DNA of 64,000 nucleotides from Isoetes taiwanensis (lineage: Eukaryota; Streptophyta; Lycopodiopsida; Isoetales; Isoetaceae): NCBI GenBank assembly GCA_021234155.1, contig JAJEKV010000075.1, forward strand, positions 5,498,805-5,562,804, in the 5' to 3' direction. The notes beneath the pieces were generated by a model. It ran no database searches. It was not told the DNA's origin and saw nothing but the letters and a program-made list of their open reading frames with translations. A program made the position numbers and the translations under genes. Positions 42,565 to 54,050 of the stretch are shown one piece after another (within the stretch, counting starts at the first letter, position 1; every line of letters starts with the position of its first letter).

Positions 42565-44559
42565 AAGATAGATAATCTTGTATATGTCTATGATAGGGTT
42601 CTATTTGGGCTTGACCCCTTGCTTTGATCAGACTTTGCCCTTGCTTATATGAGTCCCATAACTCGATTGAGTTTCCCGCATGGATATTAAAACTTTATCT
42701 TGATTTATCTTATCTTATCTTATCTTATATCTTATCTTATTTTATCCCAGCTTATCTAAAAGATAGTTGTAAAAGGTTGTATCTTCATACACCATGCCTC
42801 AGCCTGAAAGAAGATCTTGAAAGCGGTTGTTTGATTGACAATGTTAGATGCCATCCCCTCCAAAATATCAAATCTTGTCACATACAAAAATATTAGTTTA
42901 CAGAAGGTATGCCACGAGTATTTTCCTCTCCTGCCATTCTTTTTCCGGCCACTTTTTCTTTGCTAAAACCCTTAAGCGCATATCGATTGGGCACATATCG
43001 GTTTGGAGGAAATGAAATCGACAGGAAAGAGGTAGAAGATGACAAGGAGGAATGCTCAAGAACATATGCGGTTGCCGGTCCCGAACAGTAGCGGTAGTGC
43101 TCGGCGACCCAGCGAGCCTGACAGGGGAATGATAGGTACATAACAAGTTAGAATGGTCATCTAGAATGTCACGGGTATATTCTAGCATGTTCACGGAATA
43201 TCCCACATTCCCATATAAGCGAGCTTGCCCTTAGAAACCTTCAACATGGTGCATGCAACATGGGCATATAAATTGTCGGTTGTGAGCAAATATGTTATGA
43301 CATATGGTTTGAATGGTTAAAGTTAGGTATTGTATGAAAGTTAGTATGGAAATAGGGCAAATTGGTTGTTGTGTTTACCGGGTTTTGCGGGATGTGGGCA
43401 ATTGGGATTGCATGGTTTGATGCGGGCGCTATCTTTGGAAGCGCCTCTTCTGTTCTGGCAGGCACAGGCCGGATAGAATGGGAATCCGGCCCTCTGATCT
43501 ATAAATCACGAGCTTGGGTAAGCTGCATTACCTAACCCGAGTGAGCTTGATTTCCTTGTGTTTTCTGTTGTCTTTGCTTTGTTTCCATGAGGAGGATGCT
43601 AGGAGGCCGAGGCGGGGCGACCAGAATGAGCGAGACTCTTTTAAGGAGTGCGAGGTGTGGGCATCACACAAATCTTGGCCCGAGATGAAGCATAGGCCTC
43701 ATAGGCGTGGGAGTAGCAGAAGCCTTCAGATGCAGGCATGGATGCACCCGGAGTTCTATGACATGCTCCTTAATTTTGTGAGGAAAATTTGTGTTTGGTC
43801 TTTATTCTGACGGAGAGGGGCAGTGACTTAGATCACCTGCATTACTAATGTGTGTCTTTAGGCTTGCTCTGAAGTCCCTAGGTTGTGAATTTGGCCATAG
43901 GCGGAGGTTTGGGTGGGGGTTGTTCTTGTTTGTAAGGCGTTAAGAATAATATTGCTCATTGTTTTGAAGAGCTAATAAGATGTTACGCCGAAGGACATGG
44001 GAAGCCACACTTCAAAACTGCACAAAAGAATGTATACGAAACTAGTTGGAGATGGGCAAGGACTTGTACTTGCTCTGTAGTCAGGGGACATCAAGCATGT
44101 GGTAGTTTTGGATAAGGAACCTCTTGGGAAGAGCCCTTCATTTGTGAACTATCATGGGGAAAAGCGGTGAGTTCTGGCCTTGTCTTTGATCCACTAGGAT
44201 GTAGAAGCCATTAAATTCGTGTTGTCTACTATTTGGATCCTTCATATTCTATTCTATTCTATTCTTCTAACACGGCTTTTATATACGAGAAAGGCATAAG
44301 TGAAAGTACTTTATTTTGACACTAAACCCCAAAATCGCGTGCCAAGTGATGTGAGGTGTGTTGTATGGCATCCGGTGGGATGGAAACCATTCGGCCGGAT
44401 TAGGAAAGTGAAAAGCGATATTGGGATGAGGTACGCCACGCACGGAGATATGGATGAACTTACGTGGAGGAGGATGATGAATTCGGGCCTCATTGTCGTG
44501 GACCAAAATACGATACAATTGTGATGCCTGGTCGAGATTCACGAGAGTTAGGTAATTAT
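42004..44559 (+). repeat. Unit 2 copy of LINE ORF1 start, LINE tails and unassigned exons, heavily altered
   Basis: Aligns with 23,985-26,560. LINE 3' ends with (TTATC)n lie at about 42,441-42,562 and 42,600-42,770. The unassigned exons follow (ATG-equivalent near 42,795). Every frame is broken by small indels and substitutions enriched at CAG/CTG. A (TTCTA)n tract lies at 44,246-44,266. Confidence 0.7.
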
Positions 44560-45383
44560 ATGCCAGAGCTTTGAATCAAAAATTTTAGCTTGATCAGTAG
44601 TTGTAGTATTCCAATACCCAAGAGCTTGGTGCTTAGTAAGAGGATAATGGCAAAATAAATATCTTACAACGGAGGAAAGCAGTGTGAAATGCAAGCAGTG
44701 ACTTATATTATTTTTGATAAGCAAAGAGGCTAGAAGGTGATGGAGGAGATCGAAGAGGCGGTTTGGATATGGCGGAGTGACAAGGTATGAAGTAGTACGG
44801 CGATGATTTGAAATGCATAACAAAGCCCGTGGAATGGCCAAGAAGGCCCATGGCTGGTCTCACCATGCACAATATGTCGAGACGGAATAGACTCGTCCTC
44901 CTTCCTCACAGCTACTTTGGCAATGCCACCCTTGTTTTGAGCTTCTAGTCTGTAACGCCATATTTCATACCACATTAATCTTATCCATAACACCATCTGA
45001 ATCATCCCTCTCCATCCCCGAATTAGCTGCGTTCCTTTGCTCGATTGGCTTGAAATTCGTGGTAAGCCTTTGCTTTGCCGTGGGCTCCTTCAATCACGCC
45101 ATGGTTGCACAATCGATATCTAGCTTTCACAGCGTATGACATAGATTTTGGTTGGGGATCTAAGCTTCATACATTCCAAGTACCCTTTCCCTTTTCGTGA
45201 GCTCACCGGATGGCATGAATGCCATTATTCCTTCTGCTAAAGGTAAGAGAGGAAATAGAAATTTTATTATTTATCAATTTGAAGGAGGGAGGCCACATGG
45301 ATGCGTCTTAAAAGCGGACCTTTATTCTCCTCTTGCTTCTACTTTATCTCCTCGGGCGTGAAAATGGCTGACCTCAACGTATA
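44560..45383 (+). pseudogene. BAHD 3' half, copy 2a, heavily altered
   Basis: Aligns with 26,600-27,478 over its length. The DFGWG-encoding segment (GATTTTGGTTGGGGATC) is preserved near 45,146. Typical changes are CACAGATGG to CACCGGATGG and AATCCTGCC to AATCACGCC. No frame is intact. Whether the breaks are real or sequencing error is addressed in the findings. Confidence 0.7.
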
Positions 45384-45842
45384 AATAGCAAAAGGAGGAA
45401 TGTATCCTTATGTTTGAGCTTTGCTTTATTTTCATTGAAGTTGGCATTCACGGAGATAAACGAGTCTATGTTTGGGTTATCCACTTTGGTGTTCACTTTG
45501 GTTCATAAAATTACAAGTCATCTGAAGTTCATCTTACTAGTCAAGGAGGGGCCTTGTTAGCCTTCTTCCTTTTTATATCTACAATAAATTTATCACGGCA
45601 GCCTTGATTTTTGGTTCCAAGCACATTTAATTGTAAAGGTTCAAGCTGTAAAATTCTTAGCTAAATTTGCATAGTGTTGTCTCAACATTACACAAATCTA
45701 TCTATCTATTTTTATCCATATACATGTTTAGCAATGTATTTAGTACTTGTAATTATTTGTTAGATTTGTCTCAAGTAGCGAAATCATTTTATCTTTTATG
45801 ATAAATAGCAATTCAAAATATACATCTTTGATTTTATTCATA

Positions 45843-45871
45843 CTAGTTATGATTGCTCGGCATTGCAGGAA
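45843..45871 (-). mobile_element. Helitron 3' terminus, unit 2 copy
   Basis: Copy of 27,920-27,947: TTCATA then CTAG (45,843-45,846) and GCTCGGCATTGC. The distal hairpin arm is altered. Confidence 0.6.
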
Positions 45872-46809
45872 GCACACAATGTAAGTTGAAGAGGTGGATT
45901 TGATTCATTGTTGGATAGAATAAAGCGATTGTAAGCAGAGGGGAAAAGGTAATAGACAACCCTTTAGGTACGATAAATATAAAAAACCACTAAGGAACTA
46001 ATTTGTGATCAGATGTGTTGTGAAATCGTGGTCTTTTATTTTTATAAACCTCTAGAGATTTGCCTTGCAATGTGAAATCAACAACAATTATAGTTGAGAT
46101 TTATGTGCCCCTCTTTGGTTGAAGGAAAGCGCATCTAGGATTTACTCATGATTTTATTTTGATTATGTACCTGATGGTTATTTTACCCATGTTGCAAAAT
46201 TTGAAAGGAGATTGGCATGAATGGAAGAGTGGATATTAAATTGAGTTTTATTGTTGTCTATTTATTTCTTCTAGATGATTTTTTTTTTTTTTTTTGAGGG
46301 TAAGAGTGTGTTTTTGTTATTAATAATAATAATATGAATCTGAAGTCCCCAATGGGACGAAATAGAAAGCATTAGCGCTAGTATCAAGGATCTCCCATGC
46401 ATCAATGATGTGTGTACTTAAGGAAGTCCTATTTCACAACAACATAATGGTAGAGACCCACAATCGATTACCAGTTATTTCTCCATTATACTCAGATTAT
46501 TTCCACCATTAGATCTACTACTTGAAAGTCTAGGTCCTTAGAGAGCTCACCAATGGCATTTTAAAGTAGATATAAAATCCTTCAATCTTGCAACTCTGTC
46601 CAATCCCATATTGTAACCATCATTCAATTAAATTGAGTTATGTCTTGATTTTTGGGACAAATTTCATATTGCCAAGTTTTTAGTAACTTGATAAAGTCAC
46701 TTTATATGTTAACATATAATCACACACCTTAATATAAATTCCACACCTTAACTTCAAGGTGCAAATCATATATCATGAAACTCACGTAGTACAACTTTTA
46801 TTAAGCGTA
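45872..46809. other. Unit 2 copy of the presumed Helitron body
   Basis: Aligns with 27,948-28,848 and continues directly into 29,590 onward. The LINE found in unit 1 is absent here. The T run near 46,281 is about 17 long instead of 28. Confidence 0.6.
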
Positions 46810-48525
46810 GTTGATATATAGTAGCAGTTTTCATTTTCCACCAGCATCTGGGATATGAGAACCTTATTCCTTACATCCACGGTATTACTTAACTCATTGT
46901 TTTACTTGGAATAGTTTTGGAGTCCCACACGAGTACATCGGTTTCAATGTCTAGCCAAAGATCGGGATCACTAGGATTTCTCCTCCCTCTTTGTCCAACA
47001 ATGCGAATATCTTTCTTTATGGTGACATTACTCAGCGATGTAATGGACGCCACCATTCCATAGCGCACCGTGAAGTTAACATCACCTTCTTCTTTGCAAA
47101 TATCCGAGATAATTATGTCCCAACCACCTTTGGATAGGTCTAGATGCTGGTTTTACTGCTACAAATTGGTGGCACTCACACGTCGGTAGAAGGTTCATAA
47201 CAATCCGAACCTAGATATTTTGGCCTATCCTTCTTAGGACCAGCATAGTGTTTATCCAGTTGAGGAGGAGCATATGCCTTCACAATACTACTAATGGTAC
47301 CATCATCTTCGTCGGCTGACTAATGTTCTCCACCTACTTTTGGGAACCTGCCCTTCTTTCAGCTCTTACGAGGATGTCTCTACCTCATCCAACAAGTTGA
47401 TCACCTTCTTCAATAATCTATCAATGCAGTGGTCTCATCTGAATTAGTTTGCCAATGCTTGATGTAGTCATTGATACTGTCCTTAATCAATCAATTGCTT
47501 GACTTCTTGAGTTGGTTTTAGAACTTTTGGTTGGCGAGGAGGTATCATAAACTTGCCATTTGCATCCATTGCCCAAATTTTTTGCCCACCTCACTTCTCT
47601 CTGAAGATTCTCATTTCCATTGCATGATTGGAATCCATTCTCTCACCCAAAAAGTGAATTGAAGTCTAGTATGACCTTCCATGTAAATATAACCATCCAC
47701 AAAACTCTTCCAATCAGGCACTTCTTCTATGATAGATCCTATAGGAATCGGGTTTGTACATCCATGAAATATTTCCAATAGCACAGGAAAGTTGGTGGCG
47801 TACCAACTGTCTCAATACATGACTATATTTTCCAAACAATGCGTCCACATCTTCCTTGTAGGTATGTCCGGGCATTGGAACCCCAAATTGACTCTTTCAA
47901 AATACCCACGGCTATTAAGTAGGATAGGAAAAACATCCACTGTTGATTTTGACGGCACAATTATCTAGTTGCAAGAGGAGCTTTTACGGGCGAGATCTCG
48001 GGGTTTAGCACGAGATGTTCGAAAGCTCGAGCATATTCGATAGTCCATTCCTCCTAGAAGCACGCACTAAACTTTTCAATACTGTGGGGTTCATCCAACA
48101 ATGCACTATGCCAGTGCACGGCTGGTATAGGATCCTGTAGGTGACCATTGTAACCATTCTCATAGTTTCTTAAACACCTCATGATACTCCCCAATGTAAT
48201 CGGACCATCCTCCCCAACTCCTAATTTGAAATGGCCATAATAGGTGCATTGCCATGCAATATTGCCCCGATCATTGAAATCTTGCAAAGTATGATCTTCC
48301 ACATGACTTGGGAATGTGCTTGGTGTGTGGAAATGGTCTTCTGTTGGTCCATTTATCATGTATAATACATAGATACTTATTAGGTTCCATTACCGGATAA
48401 GGTCCTCCACATCGATAAGTTGATCTACATGATAGTTGATCATCATATGGTCATCATATGTTCCTTATCTTTGCCCTTAGACTTGGTTGCGATCTTGTCT
48501 GATGTCTCCTTCAGCTTAGCACATA
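46810..48525 (-). pseudogene. DUF7869-like gene, unit 2 copy, heavily altered
   Basis: Aligns with 29,660-31,428. The block encoding the GHTHEDVDALFG region is recognisable near 47,830-47,880. Many small indels break the frame. Changes such as GATCAGGATC to GATCGGGATC (near 46,965) and CATCTGAGG to CTTACGAGG (near 47,366) fall on CAG/CTG. Confidence 0.65.
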
Positions 48526-48529
48526 AATT

Positions 48530-49329
48530 GCCGGAGATCCGAGTTGTGGTATTCCAATACCCAAGAGCTTGAGCTGCTTATTAGAGGATAATGGCAAAAC
48601 AAATATCTTACAACGGGGAGAAGCGGTTGTGAAATGCAACGATAAAACATATTATTTTTGAAGTAAGCAAAGAAGAGGCTAGAAGGTGATGGAGAGTCGA
48701 AGAGGGGCCGATTTGGATATGGCGGAGTGACAAGGTATGAAAGCGTACGTGATTCCCAAATACATAACCAAAGCCGCTAGAATGGCCAAGAAAGGCATGG
48801 CCCAGGTCACCATACTGCTAGTGTCGGGCAGAATAGACTAAAACCTCCCCTTCCTCACGGCAGCAGTACCGCCTTGTTTTAAGGCTTCTAGTCCTGTGTG
48901 CGCCATAGCCAACCTCCATATTTCATACACAGCTAATCTTATCCATAACTTACCATCAGTCCATCCTCTCCAACCCGGGTGGGCGTTCCTTTGTCGATTG
49001 GCTTGAAATTCGTGGTAAACCTTTAACTTCGCCGTCGGCTCCTTCAATCACGCCATGGATTTGAACAATACGATATGTCTAGCTTTCATGTATGACATAG
49101 ATTTTGGTTGAGGATCTAGCTTCATCTGTTCAAGTACCCTTTCCCTTTAAGTGAGCTCACGGATGGCGTAGATGCTATTGTTCATACCCTTAAGGTGAGA
49201 AGCGAGGCGTTGTCATCAATTTGAAGGAGGGCCACATGGATGCGTCTTACATGAACCCTTTATTCTCCTCTTGCTTCTTTCCTGTCTCACGGGGCGTGAA
49301 AATAAGCGAGAACTCAACGACATATAAAC
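48530..49329 (+). pseudogene. BAHD 3' half, copy 2b, heavily altered but not interrupted
   Basis: Aligns with 31,429-32,103 and continues through the part lost in copy 1b to a TAA near 49,327. It therefore represents the pre-insertion state. Small changes break the frame. It starts at the same AAATTG/CC-GAGATCC junction with the DUF7869-like gene as copy 1b. Confidence 0.7.
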
Positions 49330-49795
49330 ACTTATGGGAGAATGTATCTTCTTCTTTTGAGCTTTGCTATTTTCATTAAAGTTGCGTTCTGAGATATGAG
49401 TCGATATGTTTAGGTTATCACTTTGGTGTTCCTTTGAGGAAGTATAAGTTTCATAAATTACAAGTCATACTGAAGTTCACATCTTACTAGTCAGGAGGGA
49501 GCTTGTTGGCCTTCTTCCTTTTTTATATCTAGAATAAAGTTATCCACAACTGACCTTGATTTTTTTTTTGGTTCCAAAATTTTGTTTAATTGTAAAGGCC
49601 TGGTAGTAAAATTCTTAGCTAAATTTATAGTGTTGTCTCAAACGTTACACAAATCTATCTATCTATTTTTATCCATATACATGTTTGTGATTTTAGTACT
49701 TGTATTGATCTATTTTGGTGAATTTGTCTCAAGTGGCAACCATTTTTATCTTTTATGATAAACTAGCAATTCAAAATATACATCTTTGATTTTAT

Positions 49796-51780
49796 TCATA
49801 TATACTGGTTTTAGCAATTCCCAATGCTTATCTTGACATTATTGGTAGTTGTTCTTCTTTATACATAAATTAATGTTAGGTTATTACAAAACATGGAGAA
49901 GGATAATGGTCCCTAAAATTGGTGGGTGGCATTAAAATTATGTCATATCTAACCTAATGGACATCCATTGCAATAACTTAATAACAAAAGTATCTAGAAA
50001 TTAGGATAGGTCACAAAAGTATCAAATATACCAATAGAACTGCTTTGCCCCCTTGAGAGAGAGGCGCTGGGAGACCCTTTGATTTCCATGAATGAAGTCA
50101 AAACACTGCATTAGCAAATTACCATCGAGTCTTGAGAGTAAAAATGTTAAGCAAGGAAGACAAGTTGTGAGCATAAGCAGGCGGCACAAGTTCGGGAATG
50201 TAGGTGAAGTGTTAGTTGGCAGAGATGCGGTGTAAGGTGAAGGACTAAGCGGGAAGGGGAATCTTGGCGGTGGCACGATCAAAGATGGAGTTATATACCC
50301 CGATAAAACCTTCTCATGCCAAACTTGCTTGGCTATTGAACTACGATCCATTCTCCATGAGTAGATAGTGGATGTCTTCCTTTCCCATGAGTAAGCGACA
50401 ATGTACCATATCGTCGGCTAGCATTTATGTGAATAATACAACTCCATGTATACTTCATTTTGCCTTTACATCAAGGAAAAGTGATACATAAAGAGAAAGT
50501 TGAATAGGCAATACATACGTACACGCCTCTCTGCGGTGAATTTTAGCCATGATCTTTCGTACATTGCTTGACCTCATATAGTTTGATCTCATCCGATTGA
50601 TGCATTTGGCCTCGGGGCCTTAAGTCTGCAAGCCACTGTACTATTCTTTGTATAAAATTTGGCTTCATGATAACCAGCATGGTATCCAGTCTAGTCACCT
50701 TTCGCATGATATGGATGGGCTAGGTCCATTCTTCTGTTTATATACCTTCATATTTGGGCGCATAGTATTAGGCTGCCAAGAGATTGGATGAGATGTTCCA
50801 ATTCTCCATCGGCATGGATTGGTTGTGTACATCTTTTCTTGCCAGCACCAGTAACCTTGATGTCAATTGTTTTTCGGACATACAATCGCATGCCTCCAAA
50901 ACCGACCCATACATGAATCTTGCCATGTTCCATCACTGCGTCTCTGTGAACAAAACATCAAATCTAGTAGAGAGCTTGATTGATCTTTGCCATGTTTCAA
51001 GAAAATTATTGTCTCTGAGTTGTTCCATATATCTATTGTGGCATTGTCTTGCTTCTTGCAATCCATGAATATTCCCTATTCTGATCTCCTTCTTTTATTA
51101 TGATTGCTTTTCCGTGGTCAAGTAAACAACGAAATACCTCATCCTACGGCTTCTTTTGTTTTGTTAATTCTTGCTTCCTACCTGTTCTAGTTGAGATGGG
51201 TAAAGATCAAAATCAGCAGATTTTATATCCTTTCAAAATTTTGCTTGCGATGTTGTAAGATTATGTCTCTAGCTTCTTTGTCTTTGAATCGCACCATAAT
51301 TTATCGAAAATTACAGTTTCCTAATCTCTGCTTTACATGCTACACGGATCATGTAAATGCATTATATCTTTAAAGAAAAGACTCCTTTGTTGGTTTGTTT
51401 CTTACGCCACCTTCTTCTTTCAGCTGATATCTTGAGATTTTTGCTCTGTTCTCTTGGTCTCGAGATTCGAGATGCCCCTCTTCATCATGCTACTCTAATT
51501 GTTGCTTTATTCTTTGCAGCCACCATTCGTAGTGCGACCAAATCACGGGCTGTAGAGTCATGATGTGTAAGAAGAGCCTCTCTCAATTAGCGTTTTGATT
51601 GCTCAGAATTTTGTTTTGGGCAATAGCTTCTCCCACATCATTCGTTTAATTGACCATCTCGGAGTTTCATTTCCGGCATCGATTCAACAAGTTGTCTCTC
51701 CATCATAACCTTAGCAGAGTGGTTTAGTTGCTTTTTCCCCATCGAGGGGAGGCCTACATGTGAGCTCTTGGTTTGCTAAA
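49796..51780 (-). mobile_element. FSLTERQLSRY-family fragment plus LINE ORF1/endonuclease, unit 3, heavily altered
   Basis: Aligns with 22,170-24,160. The endonuclease block around GRGFGG and the ORF1 RRM block are recognisable at about 50,880-50,980 and 51,250-51,300. It lacks the 5S-like insertion of unit 2 and keeps the ORF1 start region (CCCCATCG near 51,738). All frames are broken by small changes. Confidence 0.65.
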
Positions 51781-51959
51781 ATAGTGGGCTTGGCGACAGC
51801 GGCATCACACAGGCGATAATTAAACCCCATACGGAAAATTTGAACCAGTCTAACGTGACCAAGCCTTGTGTCTGGTGTTGTTGAGTTATAACTTACATTC
51901 CAACACCATCTTGCGGGAGGCGGTTCCTAAACCTTGTGTATGGTGTTGTTATGTTCTTG

Positions 51960-54050
51960 TTTAAAACTTCACACTTTATCAGCGGGTTTTATTTGGGCTT
52001 GACCCTTGCTCTGTCAGGCTTTTGCCCTTTTTCTTGCTCTTGGTCCCTGCTTGATTGGGTTTCGTGTAGACTGATTAATTTTTTATCTTATCTTATCTTA
52101 TCTAAAAGATAGATGATCTTGTATGTGTGTCACGCAATGGGGTTTTAGCCCTCCGGGTTCTATTTGAAGCCGGCCTTGCTTTGATCAGACTTTTGCCCCT
52201 TGCTTATCTTGCAATTACATAACTTCGATTAAGGTTTCCCTATGGATATTAAAACTTATCTATTAATTTATCTTATCTTATCTTATCTTATATCTTGTCT
52301 TATTTTATCTTGGCTTATACAAAAAGATAGTTGTAAGGCACCATGCCTCGTACGGAAAAGAAGATCTTGAAGCCGGTTTGTTTTGATTGGTAATATTGGG
52401 ATCACCATCCTCAAAAACCAAATCCTGACTACAAAAATGATGATTTAGAAGGTATGCCGAGTATTTTCCTCTCTTGTTCACTTTTTCCAGGTACTGCTAA
52501 GAAAAACTACCCAGCATGTCGATTGAATATGCATCGGGAGAAATATGAAATCCCGACGGAAAGTGAAGATGAAGGAGAATGCTCAAGAACATATGCGGTT
52601 TGCGGTCTGGTACATATGATAGTGCTCGGCCAGCGAACGCGAAATGATGGGTACAACAAGTGGGGCTGGTCATCGGGAAGCTAATACGGGTACTGTTCTA
52701 GCATGTTCACTATAAGAATGTCCCACATTCCCCATATAAGGAGCTTGCCCATAGGGGAAACCTTCAACGCTGGTGCGTAACATGGGCACTCGTAATCTGA
52801 GTTTGTGAAACCATATTTGCGGCATATGGTTTTACGAATGGTTAAAGTTAGGTGACCCAGCATGAGAGAGGTTAGGTATGGAAATAGGGCAAAATTAGTT
52901 CCATTTTGGAGTTTGGATAATGGGCAAGGTGGGATGCATGGTTTGATGGGAAACATCTTTTGACTTCTTTGTTCCTATAGCAAAGGCTGACCCGGATAAG
53001 ATGATCCGACCCTCTTACGGTATAATCGAGCTTGGAGCGAGCTAGCATTACCCTAACAGTGCAGAGAACTTGGGAATTTCACTTGTGTTTTCCACTGTTG
53101 TCTTTGCTTTGTTTTGAGGAGGATGCCTAGGAGAAGCGAGAGTGAACATGAGAATGGAGCATGAGACTCTTTTACGGGAAGTGCAGGGTGGAGCATCTTT
53201 GTTGAGGATGACATAGAGCCTCATAAGCGTGTAAGTGTGACAAGGCCAGGCATGGATGCACCCCGGTTCACTGTTATGTCAACAATTTACGTGAAGGTGT
53301 TCGGGTGCTGTTGCGGCCGGAGAGGCGGTGACTTAAGATGCGCATTATAATGTGTCTTTTAGACTGCTGCAGGGGATCCCCTAAAGTTTAATGAATTGTG
53401 CCGAAGCGGAGGTTTGGGTGGGGAGGTAAGAAGCTTGTGGGGGGTTGTTTGCTTGTTGTAAAGGCGTTAAAGAATACTTGACTCTCATTGTTTTGAGAGG
53501 GGCTAATAGGTATTGCATGAGGACGGGGGAAGCCACCTTCAAAGGCACACACAAAGGAGATAATGTCGGCGCCGGAGTTGGAGATAGACAGGACTTTGTA
53601 CTGCTCTATGGTCTGAGGGACATCAGCTATGTGGTGGTTTTGGATATGAGGAACCTCAGGAAGGAAGCCCTTTCATTTGTGTGAACTATCATGTGGGGAA
53701 GGTTCTAGCCTTATTAATGGCAGTCGATGGGATGCTTGGGAACCTTGGGCCATTCGTTGTCTACTAGGCGGATCTTCCATATTCTATTCTATTATTATTC
53801 TGTTCTATTCTATTCTATTCTATTCTATTCTATTCTTCTAGCTGCAAACTTATATCTGACATAGAGTGAGGCGGCACGACATAAACCCCAAAGTCGCATT
53901 GCCAAGTGATGTGAGGTGTGTGTTGTATGGCATCCCGTGGGATGGAGGACCCATTGACTGATTGGGAAGGGTAGCGATATTGGGATGAGAGGCTGCGCTG
54001 GAGATGTGGATGAGAACTTGAGTGGAAGGGAGGATGATGGTGTGAGGGCC
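51960..54050 (+). repeat. Unit 3 copy of LINE tails and unassigned exons, truncated
   Basis: Aligns with 24,411 to about 26,545. (TTATC)n tails lie at about 52,084-52,105 and 52,268-52,300. A longer (TATTC)n tract lies at 53,776-53,838. Homology to the array ends near 54,050, just before the BAHD half, so the array stops here. Confidence 0.7.

Larger units (their letters stand above)
22140..54050. repeat. Tandem segmental array, about 2.4 units of ~9.7 kb
   Basis: Unit 1 is about 22,166-40,062 (17.9 kb, of which a ~7.5-kb insertion at 32.1-39.6 kb and a 0.74-kb LINE are extra). Unit 2 is about 40,063-49,795. Unit 3 is about 49,796-54,050 and breaks off inside the unassigned-exon segment. Matching landmarks are TTTTAGCAATTCCCAATGC (about 22,175, 40,072 and 49,810), the LINE ORF1, the LINE pentanucleotide tails, the BAHD DFGWG region and the DUF7869-like gene. 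Within each full unit a shorter duplication joins the DUF7869-like fragment to a second BAHD half. The same junction, AAATTG then CCAGAGATCC, is at 31,429 and about 48,533, so it predates the larger duplication. Confidence 0.9.

Noticed and set aside
42000-54050. RIP-like or other directed hypermutation as explanation for the altered array copies
   Set aside because: Such processes give C-to-T changes; here CAG becomes CGG and CTG becomes ACG with many small indels, which fits base-calling error better.
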